52,678 nt of DNA from a virus, in IMG/VR virus record IMGVR_UViG_3300034068_000495, positions 1-52,678 of that record; one strand, written 5' to 3'. The number at the start of each line of letters is the position of its first letter. Position 1 is the first letter of the stretch. Positions 31,436-40,668 of this stretch are shown here, one piece after another. The notes beneath the pieces were generated by a model. It saw nothing but the letters and a program-made list of their open reading frames with translations, was not told the origin of the DNA and ran no database searches. Made by a program: the position numbers and the translations under genes.

Positions 31436-33769
31436 TCAGACCTGTGTCGCTGTGAGGTTGCAGACGTAACCGGAGAACGATGAGCCTCCGAACGCGTGAG
31501 CGTAGATGTCCACCGCGCCGGCCTTCGTCGGTGTGAACGTGATGGTCACCGTCTCCCATGTGTTTGCCGCTGCCGTCATGTCACTGCTCACGCTTGTGGA
31601 GACGCCAGTGATCTGACCGCCGGGGCAGATCAGGCGCATGGTCAGGCCGGTGTTGCTGCGCTGCATACGGGCCGTGACGGTGACGGCGCTGCTGGCGGCG
31701 CAGACCACCGTACCCAGTTTGAGAAATACAGGTATAAGCGCGGAGGTGGTGCCTGAAGTCGGACGCATCCGCCACGACGTTGTCGCGGGGCTGTCCACGA
31801 CTGCGGTCTGCTGGTTGACGGTGCCGATGCCGGATTGAAACACCCAACTGTTGTTGTCGGTGTCGTCGAGGCGGTTGACGTATACGAGGCCCGTTACGCC
31901 AAAGGAGGCAACCTCCGTAGCCTCGTTAATCGTGAAGTTGTTTAGGTACAGTTCGCTAATGGTAAAGGAAAATACGCCTTGATTGTGGCCAGTAGTGCTA
32001 CCGCCATTAACAGAATTGTTGAAAGATTGTGACGCCGAAATTCCAGTCGAATTTATACCATTGGTTAGCGTTGCCGTTCCTACTGTGCAGTTATTGCAAG
32101 TACTAAAAGCTATATCGGCGTTTGAACCGCTTACGCCGTTGTTTCCTCCAACTACAGAGCCAACGGTTTGGTATTTGCCGCTGAGAAACGATAAGCCAAC
32201 AGTAGCGTTGTTGGCGGCTAATTTTAATTCGGTAATAGATGAGCCTACCCCGCTTAGTCCTACACCACCAGCTCCATTGTTATTGGCCCACACCGACCCG
32301 AAGGTTACATTAGCGTCCCCTACGCCAGAAAAAAGGCCGTCAGACGTATTCGCGGTGCAATATATGGAATTTATGTTTACGGAGAAAAAACTTCCGGGGG
32401 TTGATAAGAACCCGAAGTTGTAGCGGCAGAAGTTCAGCCGATCTATAGACACAAACTGCCTAGCCGAGGTCGTATTCAGCCCGCGACCAAGACCGTTTTG
32501 CCCGTCAAGCCACGTCTGCCCTGTCTGAGTGGACATGTCCGTGCGGTTCCAACCGCCGCTGTAGGTAATGAGGTTGCCGCTGGTGCCACTGTCGTTAAGG
32601 ATTGATATGTCGGCATTGGTGCCGTTGGCGATTGTAGTCTTGGTCGTCTCACGCTTGTAGGTCGTCACCGTCTCCGTGACGCCATTATAGCCTCGGATGC
32701 CGGTGGATTGACTAGTATTACCATTGGCGTTTGCCAGCATGATGACATCGTTGTTGATGCTCTGGATGGCGTACCACGCCTCGTCACCCGTGCCGTCGCT
32801 CTTGGATATCAGCGAATTGAGCGTCACGCTATCGGCGGATGACGCGGCTTTGCAGGCAATGATGTTGTCAAGAATAATTGTCTGCTGGCCGAGATCGGTA
32901 ACAACGTAGAACGCCACGGAGCGGATAGCGGCGTTTAAGTTGGTGCCAAGGTTAACGGTGACCGGCACCCATACAGCGGTCGCGCCAAGTGCAGGAATGT
33001 CGCACTGATGCACCACCGTGTCGCCAATGGTGTCGGTGCAGAGCGCCACATATGTTTGGCCTGCGGCACCTACAATCCCTGTTCTAAGGTATATCCAAAA
33101 CGTCACTTGTTGGTAGGCAGAAAGGTCGAGCGTTGCAGGCAGTGTGTAGTACGCCGCCTTGCCAGTTGTGAACGCAGGTTGAAGGTTAAACAGGGGCGCG
33201 CCGTTGCCCTCTTTCCAAGTTATCGCTCCCGTTATACTGACGTTAGCACTTGCCACCCAACCACCCTTCTGGCCACCCCCACCGCACAGGGCGATGTTCT
33301 GCACCAGCGGCGAGGCCGTCTTGACGACTAAATTGTTGGCTTTGGTAATGTTTCCCGTCGCACTGCCAACACTGCTGCCGGTGGTATTGCTGCCGTTGAT
33401 CTGCACAATACTAAAGTTCTGGACACTTGAGACGGCGCTGACCTTCCACACGCCGTTGGCGTTGGCGTTGGAGTTACCTGTAACTATCACATAGTCATTA
33501 ACCGCAAGACCATGATCGGAGATCGTTTGTATAGCGATTGGCGTCGCGTTGGTGGACGACTGAATGCTTACGGCATTAGGACGCCCGCCACCCGTCCACG
33601 TTGCGCTGCCGATGCTCGTTGGATCGGGCGAGGCCATGATCCTAATGGTATCACCCGGCGCGATGCGCGCAGCCGTAGCGCCTGACGTGATCGTCTTCCA
33701 CCGCAAGGCAAAAGTCGTGCCGTTGTTGGCGTCGTTGCCGCCGTCAAAGTCGAGGTAGAATGTGGCCAC
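31436..33769 (-). CDS. Beta-helix tailspike-like protein (777 aa)
   Basis: The start MATFYLDFDGGNDANNGTTF followed by TARIAPGDTIRIMASPDP is typical of proteins that enter a right-handed beta helix (pectate-lyase-like). The middle is rich in Asn, Gly, Ser and Val in short strands (NVTFGSVWANNNGAGGVGLS, NCTVGTATLTNGINSTG). The C-terminal 130 residues form a carbohydrate-binding-like beta sandwich (SWRMRPTSGTTSALIPVFLK, WETVTITFTPTKAGAVDIY). The gene is clearly richer in A/T (31900-32450) than its neighbours, suggesting exchange of the receptor-binding region. Confidence 0.78.
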   Translation of the reverse strand: MATFYLDFDGGNDANNGTTFALRWKTITSGATAARIAPGDTIRIMASPDPTSIGSATWTGGGRPNAVSIQSSTNATPIAIQTISDHGLAVNDYVIVTGNSNANANGVWKVSAVSSVQNFSIVQINGSNTTGSSVGSATGNITKANNLVVKTASPLVQNIALCGGGGQKGGWVASANVSITGAITWKEGNGAPLFNLQPAFTTGKAAYYTLPATLDLSAYQQVTFWIYLRTGIVGAAGQTYVALCTDTIGDTVVHQCDIPALGATAVWVPVTVNLGTNLNAAIRSVAFYVVTDLGQQTIILDNIIACKAASSADSVTLNSLISKSDGTGDEAWYAIQSINNDVIMLANANGNTSQSTGIRGYNGVTETVTTYKRETTKTTIANGTNADISILNDSGTSGNLITYSGGWNRTDMSTQTGQTWLDGQNGLGRGLNTTSARQFVSIDRLNFCRYNFGFLSTPGSFFSVNINSIYCTANTSDGLFSGVGDANVTFGSVWANNNGAGGVGLSGVGSSITELKLAANNATVGLSFLSGKYQTVGSVVGGNNGVSGSNADIAFSTCNNCTVGTATLTNGINSTGISASQSFNNSVNGGSTTGHNQGVFSFTISELYLNNFTINEATEVASFGVTGLVYVNRLDDTDNNSWVFQSGIGTVNQQTAVVDSPATTSWRMRPTSGTTSALIPVFLKLGTVVCAASSAVTVTARMQRSNTGLTMRLICPGGQITGVSTSVSSDMTAAANTWETVTITFTPTKAGAVDIYAHAFGGSSFSGYVCNLTATQV

Positions 33770-33788
33770 GGAATGTGCGCCCCCTCAG

Positions 33789-34193
33789 TTACAGCGCGAA
33801 AATGCCCGATGCGTTCCACGTGATCGAGATGTCGCCGCCGTTTGGTGTCACTGGCAGGCCGGTGACCGACGTGTCGATGTACGCCACCAGAGGCGAGGTG
33901 CCTGCGGTGCCGGTGTCGACGTACAGCACAAGCGCCTCAACCGACGCGCCGGTGACCGCCGTGAAGGTGACATTGCCGCCGTCGAACACGCCGTTGGTGA
34001 ACGTCTTGCTCCCGATGGTCTGCGGCGTGCCCACGACGGCCGACGAGACCGAAGTGTAGAACTGGTCCGCCGAGTTGTAGGTGTAGACACCAGTGTCCAC
34101 GAGCGCCACCTTAACGGTGCCCGCCGACAGGTTGTTGTTTGCGGTGAACTGGAGCAGTTGCTCCTTCCACTTTGGGAATAAGGCATTTGCCAT
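33789..34193 (-). CDS. Conserved small phage virion protein (134 aa)
   Basis: The product opens MANALFPKWKEQLLQ and contains VKVALVDTGVYTYNSADQFY, VTFTAVTGASVEALVLYVDT and LVAYIDTSVTGLPVTPNGGD, ending SGIFAL. This pattern, including the final beta segment, occurs in many phage and prophage proteins near tail-fibre genes. It is probably a beta-sandwich decoration or fibre-associated protein. Confidence 0.75.
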   Translation of the reverse strand: MANALFPKWKEQLLQFTANNNLSAGTVKVALVDTGVYTYNSADQFYTSVSSAVVGTPQTIGSKTFTNGVFDGGNVTFTAVTGASVEALVLYVDTGTAGTSPLVAYIDTSVTGLPVTPNGGDISITWNASGIFAL

Positions 34194-34219
34194 GTCGAGT
34201 TTCCTTTACGTGTTGCGGG

Positions 34220-34792
34220 TCAGCAGCTCTTGCCGCCCTTCGGCATAGCGGCAAGGCCACCGCCCTTCTTCGCCATCGCGCCGCCTTTGGCGCGCGGGGT
34301 CGTGCGCAGCACGGCGGCACGGTCAGCGGCGTCCATGAGCGACATGCGGTTGCCGCTGTCCACACTGGCACCGATCAGCGGCAGACGCGGGGCCACTGGC
34401 ACGCGCTTCTTCACCTGACGCATCTCGCGCTCGGACATGGCACCTGCGCCCGGGGCGCGGCGCATCATCTCGCGCATCTCTTTGGCTTCCATCTCGGACA
34501 TGCGGTTGCCGCTGGCCACGCTGTCGCCGATGGGTGGCATGCGGTTGACGCGGCCGCCGTCAGCCTTCTTCATCGGGGCGCCAGCCTTGCGGGCCTCGCT
34601 CATGGCGATGGCCGTGGCCTGCTTCGGGTTGGTCACCGTCGGGCCGCTCTTGCTGCCGCTGTGCAGCTTGCCTGCCTTGAACTCGCCCATCACTTTACCG
34701 ACCTTGGCGGCGCCCTTGACGCTGCCGCCCTTGGCGTAGCAGGAGCCGCCGTCCATGTACTTCATCTTGGTGCTGTCTTTGTAGCCGTCCAT
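34220..34792 (-). CDS. DUF6496-type basic protein with Gly-Gly repeats (190 aa)
   Basis: The ATG at 34792 follows the stop of the upstream small gene by one base. The N-terminal part has MKYMDGGSCYAKGGSVKG; residues about 30-65 carry the DUF6496 core KVGKVMGEFKAGKLHSGSKS and TNPKQATAIAMSEARKAG. The rest contains two related segments (PPIGDSVASGNRMSEMEAKE and PLIGASVDSGNRMSLMDAAD) and ends in Gly-Gly-Lys-rich sequence with a final Cys. It is probably a small structural or DNA-contacting virion protein. Confidence 0.8.
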   Translation of the reverse strand: MDGYKDSTKMKYMDGGSCYAKGGSVKGAAKVGKVMGEFKAGKLHSGSKSGPTVTNPKQATAIAMSEARKAGAPMKKADGGRVNRMPPIGDSVASGNRMSEMEAKEMREMMRRAPGAGAMSEREMRQVKKRVPVAPRLPLIGASVDSGNRMSLMDAADRAAVLRTTPRAKGGAMAKKGGGLAAMPKGGKSC

Positions 34793-34793
34793 G

Positions 34794-34970
34794 TCACTTA
34801 CCTTTCTTGCGGGCCGCAGCCAAGTTATCGACGAGATTTGGATAAGGACGGCCCGCCGCAGCCGCACGTGCCTTAGCAGATTTCTTGCGCTTCACCGATA
34901 GACTTTTCGGCTTGCCGAGATCCTCCGGTCGTTTCTTGTCCCACACGGGCTTCACGGCAAAGTCGCTCAT
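34794..34970 (-). CDS. Small very basic protein (58 aa)
   Basis: The ATG at 34970 lies just upstream of the DUF6321 gene stop and reads MSDFAVKPVWDKKRPEDLGK followed by KRKKSAKARAAAAGRPYPNL and VDNLAAARKKGK. About a third of the residues are Lys or Arg. The gene was short enough to be overlooked. The GRPYPNLVDN motif and basic charge suggest nucleic-acid contact or packaging into the virion, together with the DUF6321 and DUF6496 proteins on each side. Confidence 0.75.
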   Translation of the reverse strand: MSDFAVKPVWDKKRPEDLGKPKSLSVKRKKSAKARAAAAGRPYPNLVDNLAAARKKGK

Positions 34971-34971
34971 G

Positions 34972-35814
34972 TCAGCAGTCCCACTTGCGCAGCGCCAGCG
35001 CCTTGCGCGTCGGCCGGCCCTTCTCGTCCTTCATCGGCCCCTCCATGCCGCCCATCCGGGCGCAAAACGAGCTGCGCCGGGCGGCCGCCTTGGGCGACTT
35101 CTTGGCCTGCTTGGCGCTGACGGGCGGCTTGATGTCCTGCCCCTGCGCCTTCAGCGACGCGCGACCCTTGGCGTTGAGACCGCCCTCGGGGTTCTGACCC
35201 TCCTTGCGGGTCCACGCGCCGGCGGTGGCGAGGCCACCCTCCTTGAACTGCCGGCGGACGCCGAGGCTGACGTTGGCGCCGCGCGCCGGGTCGTAGCCGC
35301 CGGACACGGACACCGGGCCGTCCTCGTAGCGCATCTCGCCACCGAAACCTGCGCCGGGTTCATAGCCGCCCGACACGGACACCGGGCCGCGCTGGTAGCG
35401 CGCCTGAAGCATCCGCAGCTTCATCTCATTGTCGAGGGCGGCGTTCACGTCGACATTGCCGCCGGCCATGGGCATGCCCGCGCTGCCCTGCATTCCCTGA
35501 AAACCGCCGCGAGGCCCCATCTGCGCCTGCACGCCGACGTTGGCCGGACCCACCTGCGCCTGCATGCCGCCCTGCATACCCGCAAAACGTGCCGCCATCG
35601 GCTGCTGGGCACCCATGGGAGGCGCGCCGAAGGGTGCGCCGGGGTTCGGTGCCCCGGCAGGCATCTGCTGCGCCATGGGGCCAGCCTGACCGCGCACGGG
35701 AGGCTGTTGCTGGTTCGGTGGCGGCCCGAGGGGGCTGACGCGCTGCGGCAAGCCGAGGGCGTCGTCGATCTGACGCTTGGCTCGCGCTATCCGGCTGTCG
35801 TAGGTGTTGTCCAT
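34972..35814 (-). CDS. DUF6321-domain protein with Pro/Gln/Gly-rich N-terminus (280 aa)
   Basis: The ATG at 35814 overlaps the upstream TAA (TAATG); a GTG three codons earlier is less likely. Residues 1-130 are rich in Pro, Gln, Gly and Met. A pair of repeats follows (RGPVSVSGGYEPGAGFGGEM and EDGPVSVSGGYDPARGANVS). The last 80 residues are a DUF6321 domain: WTRKEGQNPEGGLNAKGRAS, PPVSAKQAKKSPKAAARR and RPTRKALALRKWDC. The family occurs widely in phage structural clusters and has no established function. Confidence 0.85.
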   Translation of the reverse strand: MDNTYDSRIARAKRQIDDALGLPQRVSPLGPPPNQQQPPVRGQAGPMAQQMPAGAPNPGAPFGAPPMGAQQPMAARFAGMQGGMQAQVGPANVGVQAQMGPRGGFQGMQGSAGMPMAGGNVDVNAALDNEMKLRMLQARYQRGPVSVSGGYEPGAGFGGEMRYEDGPVSVSGGYDPARGANVSLGVRRQFKEGGLATAGAWTRKEGQNPEGGLNAKGRASLKAQGQDIKPPVSAKQAKKSPKAAARRSSFCARMGGMEGPMKDEKGRPTRKALALRKWDC

Positions 35815-36095
35815 TATGCCCACACGCGATGGGGAACTGTTGGCTCGACGCTCAACGGTGTCAACTCGGCAAGCTGCTCGTCGTCAAAAGTGCCGCGCAG
35901 ATTGGTATGCCAGCCGGGGTAGTCCACCACGATAGGCTCGTCGGCCTTGTCGTAGCCCGTCACGCGGCTGAATGGCCCGATGTGATCCAGCGAGACGCCA
36001 GACACCGGGTTGCCTTCATCGTCAATGACACCCGCAGCCAGCAGCGCGGCAGTCATCTTGGCTTCGGTGGCTGTCATGAGATACAGGTCGATCAT
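35814..36095 (-). CDS. Small unknown protein (93 aa)
   Basis: The ATG at 36095 overlaps the stop of the fibre gene upstream (ATGA), and the stop overlaps the DUF6321 start. The product reads MIDLYLMTATEAKMTAALLA, AGVIDDEGNPVSGVSLDHIG and PGWHTNLRGTFDDEQLAELT. It resembles small phage proteins placed next to fibre genes, possibly a fibre chaperone; function unknown. Confidence 0.72.
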   Translation of the reverse strand: MIDLYLMTATEAKMTAALLAAGVIDDEGNPVSGVSLDHIGPFSRVTGYDKADEPIVVDYPGWHTNLRGTFDDEQLAELTPLSVEPTVPHRVWA

Positions 36096-38536
36096 GCGGT
36101 GAGTGCCTGTAGCTGCGCGTTGGTGAGGCGGGAGGGGTAGTAGGTAAGGGTGCGGATGTAGCCCGTGAAGACATTTGAGCCACTGACGTTCTGGCTGCCA
36201 ATACTCATCCGGTCGGGGGATGGCAGAGTGCCTGATGTGTCGGTAAGTACCGTGCCGCCGTTCGCGCATCCGGCAAAATCGTTTGTCCGGTAGGCATATG
36301 CAATCTTGCGGACGTTGGCGTTTCCAAGGGTCATTGCATCTTGGAACGACACCTGAGAGACACCGAGAACAGAAGTACCCTCGTTCCAACCGGGGCCGTA
36401 GCCCGCAGACAAAATTAGCTGGTGGTTAGAGGTAGACGCCGCCGAACTGTCGATCTCATACACGAATGGAAATGCGCTACCGCCCGTCGAACTGACGCCA
36501 TTCGTGATTGCAACAAACTGCGGGATAATCGTCCCCTCGCTCTGGTTGTACCAGCTTGAGAAGTTCGTACCCGTCATCGACGCGATGTCAGCCGCGCGTG
36601 TGACCGTGGAGGCTACGGTGGGGATGTAGCTGGTGGCGAACGCACCGGTTTCTGATTGAGCGCCCCACAACAAAATTGTGGCGCTGGACGCAAAGGCCTC
36701 AAGACGCGCCGAAGAAATGCTGGAAACAATGGCAAAGCGCAGACCAGTCGCCGCTGCGTTGGTTGTTGTCATTACGCAACGATACCAACCGTTATTAAAA
36801 GCGGTAATCGATGCAGTCGTTCCGGTCCCAAAGGCGGCGCTCGTTGCAGCACTTAGATTAAAGTTTGCGTATGGATCGGCAGTGCCACCCACAGCTATCT
36901 GAAAAAAGTTTCCTGTCCCAGCTTTGACAAATACAGATATGGTCTTAGCACCTACGGCATCAGAAGCGTTCAGCGAATGCGTGTTTACTGTGCCGTCTGC
37001 CGTAATGGTGTCTGCGTTTGCCGTGCCGTCAGGCGAGGTCGTAGTGTTGGCAGTTACAGTGACAAAGATGTTTTGCCACGACGGCGCGTTGTTAAACTGA
37101 TCGCTGTACAGCACCAAGTTGACCCGCTGCTCCTCGATCAGCAGGCCGTTGGGCGCAAGTGTGACGGGGTTGTAGTCGAAGCGCGGGCCGTAGTAGGCCG
37201 TGCTGGTCGGTGCCGCGCCGGGGTTGTAGACGTAAGGGTCGACGCTGGCAGAGTTGGAAAGCTGCGCGCCCCAGAGGAACAGGCCGGACGTACCGTTGCC
37301 CGTGTAGCTAATGGTCACGCCTGTGCTGACTAAGTTAAAGTCGACAAAGATAGACGTATTAGCGCCACCGAGTATCAATGTGTAACTGCAACGATACCAT
37401 CCGTTGCCAGCGTCTTGAATTGTTGCCGATCCTCCGGAAGCACCGCCAGAGCCGGCATTTGCGCTTACAACAGTTCCCGCTGATAAATCAAATACCGCGT
37501 TGCCTTGCCTTACGAATGTAGGCGACTCAGCCACACCAACATAAACCCTCGTCCGCTCTGCGGCCTTGGCGAAGAATGAAACCGTGTACGAGCCTGTGTT
37601 AGTCGTGCTTGCAGCAGTCCCATAAAAACGGTGTTGACCGGTGCTGCTGTCCTCTACAAGTTTGTCTGCGGTGGTTGAGCCATTGGGTGCCGCAGTGGCG
37701 TCCGGACTGATAGTCGCGCCTGCCTTTGTCCAGTAGGCGTTATTAAACTCCTCCGTGAAGCCGAACAGATTGGGTGGGCTGGTGCTGTTATACGTCGAGG
37801 GCAGCGTCTGGTAGGTGACTTGCTCAAGCTGCGCGCCCCAAGCAAGAACGCCATCGGTGCCGTTGCCTGCCCAGTTAAACTGATTGTCGGCACTTTGCGC
37901 ATAAACATCACCACCGAAGGAAGCGGTGCTGCCAGCAGCGCGCAGCGCAGAGCAGCGAAACCAACCATTGCCGACACTCTCAATAGCGGTGTTAAGCATT
38001 CCAGTGGTGGTGGCGATTGCACCCGTCAAAACATTAAAAAAAGCAACCCCGCCGCCCGCCGCGTTCCCAAAGCTCAAACGAATAAAGTTGTACCCATCTG
38101 CCTTTGCGTAAACCGAAAAAACGTAAAGGTTGCCAGCCGAGACCGTTCCAACCCCTGCGGAAGCTTGATGCCCTCCGATTGTCGTATTAGGTATCAACTT
38201 GTCGGCGGTAGCTGTGCCGTTAGGCGCAACAGATGTATTAGCACTAACGCTAAGGTTGTTTTTACCCCAACTCGCGTTATCAAACGCCTCGCTGTTCGTC
38301 ACCAGATTATTCGGCGCGTAGGTCACCCGCCCGGTGCTATCGACCAGCGTGGCGTTCGTCGTGCGGCTGAACGTAACGCGCGGGTCGAGGGTGTTGCTGG
38401 TCAGGAAGTCCAGCGACAGCGACGAGCCGTCTCCCGTGATGAGACCGGACGCGCCGCCCCACAGGCCCGGTACGCCCTTGTACAGGCCGACGCCGAGCGC
38501 GAGGCCGGATACGCCGCTGTAGAGGCCTGTGCTCAC
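36092..38536 (-). CDS. Modular tail fibre with three carbohydrate-binding-like repeats (814 aa)
   Basis: GTG start with AGGGCGTAGGG upstream. An N-terminal part (SGLALGVGLYKGVPGLWGG, DFLTSNTLDPRVTFSRTTNA) is followed by three repeats of about 190 residues, opening NLVTNSEAFDNASWGK, NLFGFTEEFNNAYWTK and LVLYSDQFNNAPSWQN. Each contains YVFSVYAKADG-like, GNGWFRCS-like and LAWGAQLEQ-like segments. A C-terminal lectin-like domain follows (ILSAGYGPGWNEGTSVLGVS). The modules look like sugar-binding beta sandwiches. The second half is less GC-rich than neighbouring genes. Confidence 0.82.
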   Translation of the reverse strand: MSTGLYSGVSGLALGVGLYKGVPGLWGGASGLITGDGSSLSLDFLTSNTLDPRVTFSRTTNATLVDSTGRVTYAPNNLVTNSEAFDNASWGKNNLSVSANTSVAPNGTATADKLIPNTTIGGHQASAGVGTVSAGNLYVFSVYAKADGYNFIRLSFGNAAGGGVAFFNVLTGAIATTTGMLNTAIESVGNGWFRCSALRAAGSTASFGGDVYAQSADNQFNWAGNGTDGVLAWGAQLEQVTYQTLPSTYNSTSPPNLFGFTEEFNNAYWTKAGATISPDATAAPNGSTTADKLVEDSSTGQHRFYGTAASTTNTGSYTVSFFAKAAERTRVYVGVAESPTFVRQGNAVFDLSAGTVVSANAGSGGASGGSATIQDAGNGWYRCSYTLILGGANTSIFVDFNLVSTGVTISYTGNGTSGLFLWGAQLSNSASVDPYVYNPGAAPTSTAYYGPRFDYNPVTLAPNGLLIEEQRVNLVLYSDQFNNAPSWQNIFVTVTANTTTSPDGTANADTITADGTVNTHSLNASDAVGAKTISVFVKAGTGNFFQIAVGGTADPYANFNLSAATSAAFGTGTTASITAFNNGWYRCVMTTTNAAATGLRFAIVSSISSARLEAFASSATILLWGAQSETGAFATSYIPTVASTVTRAADIASMTGTNFSSWYNQSEGTIIPQFVAITNGVSSTGGSAFPFVYEIDSSAASTSNHQLILSAGYGPGWNEGTSVLGVSQVSFQDAMTLGNANVRKIAYAYRTNDFAGCANGGTVLTDTSGTLPSPDRMSIGSQNVSGSNVFTGYIRTLTYYPSRLTNAQLQALTA

Positions 38537-38538
38537 CC

Positions 38539-39174
38539 CTACGCCCTGTTATCGCCGGACTGGATGACGGTGAGGGTCGCGGTGCCCGTGCCGCTGGTGA
38601 TCAACAGCCGGACGGCCGCCGGCACGTATGCGTAGTTGCCCTGCCGGTTGATAGTCTGTGCGACCATGTTCGGGTCAGGGTGGCTGAACCACGTCGGGTT
38701 CGCGATATCCCACATGCTGTCGAGGGTCTGCTGCACCGTCCACGTCACGCTGCCGCTGACGACCACCTGAAGGGACACGTCCGGCCTGCCGTGGATGTCG
38801 AGAACCAGCGGCAAGGCCACACCAGCGGTGCCGAAGCCGACGCGAATTGTGCCGACCGTGCCGCCACCGGCCACCGAGACGTCCGTGACGGTCTTGAAGT
38901 ACCGCGTGGTCGAGATCGTGGTGGTGTTGGGGCCGGTGACTGTCTCAGTCATCGCCACGCCCGAAGAGTTGGTTCCGGTAACCACGTAAGTGCGCGTGCT
39001 GTCGTTGCCCGTGGATGTCACGGTGACAAGGTACGCGGCGTTGAAGACGGCGACGCCTGCAACGACGTTCGCGCCGTTGAGGGTCAGTGCTCCGGCAGTG
39101 CCCCTCGTTTGGTCAAGGCACACGGCGTTATTCACGGCCGCGCTTAACTGGAGACTTTCGATAATCTGACGCAT
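38539..39174 (-). CDS. Small head/tail beta-rich structural protein (211 aa)
   Basis: The product opens MRQIIESLQLSAAVNNAVCL and is mostly beta (VAGVAVFNAAYLVTVTSTGN, MTETVTGPNTTTISTTRYFK, LVLDIHGRPDVSLQVVVSG), ending TSGTGTATLTVIQSGDNRA. It lies between a small head protein and the modular fibre. A neck, tail or fibre-base role is possible; no family name is offered. Confidence 0.62.
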   Translation of the reverse strand: MRQIIESLQLSAAVNNAVCLDQTRGTAGALTLNGANVVAGVAVFNAAYLVTVTSTGNDSTRTYVVTGTNSSGVAMTETVTGPNTTTISTTRYFKTVTDVSVAGGGTVGTIRVGFGTAGVALPLVLDIHGRPDVSLQVVVSGSVTWTVQQTLDSMWDIANPTWFSHPDPNMVAQTINRQGNYAYVPAAVRLLITSGTGTATLTVIQSGDNRA

Positions 39175-39246
39175 CTCATGTTCCTCGGTAATCGGGGACT
39201 GCCCGAGGACAGTCCCCTCTTATACCACCGCTCGCGCGGATAGTCA

Positions 39247-39690
39247 TCAGTCCTGTGCGGTTGTCTGCACGTACTGGATGGTGACACGCACCTGCCCAGC
39301 CGTGGGCTGACCCACAGAAGTGACGGTGCCAAACAACGTCACGTTCGTGCCGATGTTGGCCATCGCAGTGCACTGCGCGGCCGTGTGGCTGGTCGTGTTG
39401 CGACCGCCCGTCTTGGCGTTGACACTGGTGACGTACTGCGTTCCCGCAGCAGCCGTGCCGACGGTCAGCGTCGCCGAGGTGGCGCTGTTGTACGGCACGA
39501 GCGTGTCGGCGTAGATCTCCACGATCTGCGAACTTGCAGGCATGATGATCGAACCGGTCTGCACCAGCGTGGCGTCGAAGGTGACCAAGAACGTCTGCGA
39601 CAGGATAACCTGTCCGATGTTCGGGCCGCCGTCGGCGCCGGCAGGCTTGTCGCCCGACTGGAGCGGGCCGCTCCATGTAGTCTGAGACAT
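39247..39690 (-). CDS. Small beta-rich head-associated protein (147 aa)
   Basis: The product reads MSQTTWSGPLQSGDKPAGAD, then QTFLVTFDATLVQTGSIIMP and TSATLTVGTAAAGTQYVTSV, ending QVRVTIQYVQTTAQD. It follows the capsid gene and resembles small beta-sandwich decoration or fibre-like proteins coded next to capsids. AAGGAGAAAAC precedes its ATG, and a TTCG hairpin separates it from the capsid gene. Confidence 0.68.
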   Translation of the reverse strand: MSQTTWSGPLQSGDKPAGADGGPNIGQVILSQTFLVTFDATLVQTGSIIMPASSQIVEIYADTLVPYNSATSATLTVGTAAAGTQYVTSVNAKTGGRNTTSHTAAQCTAMANIGTNVTLFGTVTSVGQPTAGQVRVTIQYVQTTAQD

Positions 39691-39714
39691 CTGTTTTCTC
39701 CTTCAGAGAAGAGA

Positions 39715-39732
39715 GGGGGGCCGAAGCCCCCC
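39715..39732 (-). terminator. TTCG hairpin after the capsid gene
   Basis: On the minus strand GGGGGGC, TTCG, GCCCCCC make a perfect 7-bp stem eight bases after the capsid stop, followed by a pyrimidine-rich TCTCTTCTC. It may be a partial terminator that sets capsid mRNA above downstream genes. Confidence 0.6.
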
Positions 39733-39739
39733 GCTCAGG

Positions 39740-40654
39740 TTAGATGCCCGGCGTACCGTACACGCCGCGCGGATCGGTCCAACCGAACGCGTAACGCTCG
39801 GTGGCCTTGTAGCGCATGCTGTCGGTTTCGAAGTCGCCTTCCATTGACTTCTCAAGGCCGCGACGCATCGCGAGCTTGAGACCCTCGGGCGCATCGGTCT
39901 GTACCCACCATGCGGTGGTCGAGGTGATACGCGAGAGGTTGGCCTGACCGCCGTCCAAAAGACCCATGCTTTTCACAGGGTTAATGTCGTTGTTTGCGGT
40001 ACCGGCACGCAGAACAGACTTGAGGAGAACCTCACCCTGAAATACGTTCGAAGGGCCAAGAACCAGCTTCTTCGGCGTCAAGCGAATGCGCTTGCCGTTG
40101 TTGTCCACCGCGTTGCGGATCTGGACGAGAAGCTGCTCCAGCGAGGTCTGCGACAGGTTTGCGGCCGTCGAGAGCTTGTTGGAGAATGTGCCGTTGGCAA
40201 TCGGGTGATTGGTGGCCACCAGCTCAACGCCGTCGCCGCCAGCATAAGCTGCCGTGAACGAACGGTTGAGGATGTTGGCGCCAAGGGTTTCCTTGGTTTC
40301 AATCAGCGACTGGGCGAGGTGACGTGCATAGGTCTGACCGATGCGGATGTGATCACCATCTTCGACAAGAACCTTGGTCAGGGCGAATGCCAGACCGTAG
40401 ACCTTGTACAGGTAGCGCTGAATGAACAGGACGCCGCCCGACTGGTAGGTGACCGGCATGCCATCTGGCAGTTCCGGTGCAGCGCCGAACCCGTACAGGA
40501 CAGGCTCTTCATGGTAGTTCCGGGGGATACCCTTGAACTCCTTGAATACCTGCGCCCACTCATCGGCACGCTGGTCGTAGATACCGTTGAACTCTTCATT
40601 AAGAATAGGCTCAACGATGGAGCGGAAGTCTGTACTCCGCATTGGATTAGCCAT
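39740..40654 (-). CDS. Major capsid protein (304 aa)
   Basis: AAGGAGGGCTTGAAC precedes the ATG. The product starts MANPMRSTDFRSIVEPILNE, with long helix and arm segments (WAQVFKEFKGIPRNYHEEPV) and later YKVYGLAFALTKVLVEDGDH, ELVATNHPIANGTFSN, LVLGPSNVFQGEVLLKSVL and a final AFGWTDPRGVYGTPGI, the layout of HK97-fold capsid subunits with Mu gpT-like features. Position next to scaffold-type genes and a strong ribosome site support it as the most abundant virion protein. Confidence 0.9.
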   Translation of the reverse strand: MANPMRSTDFRSIVEPILNEEFNGIYDQRADEWAQVFKEFKGIPRNYHEEPVLYGFGAAPELPDGMPVTYQSGGVLFIQRYLYKVYGLAFALTKVLVEDGDHIRIGQTYARHLAQSLIETKETLGANILNRSFTAAYAGGDGVELVATNHPIANGTFSNKLSTAANLSQTSLEQLLVQIRNAVDNNGKRIRLTPKKLVLGPSNVFQGEVLLKSVLRAGTANNDINPVKSMGLLDGGQANLSRITSTTAWWVQTDAPEGLKLAMRRGLEKSMEGDFETDSMRYKATERYAFGWTDPRGVYGTPGI

Positions 40655-40668
40655 TGTTCAAGCCCTCC

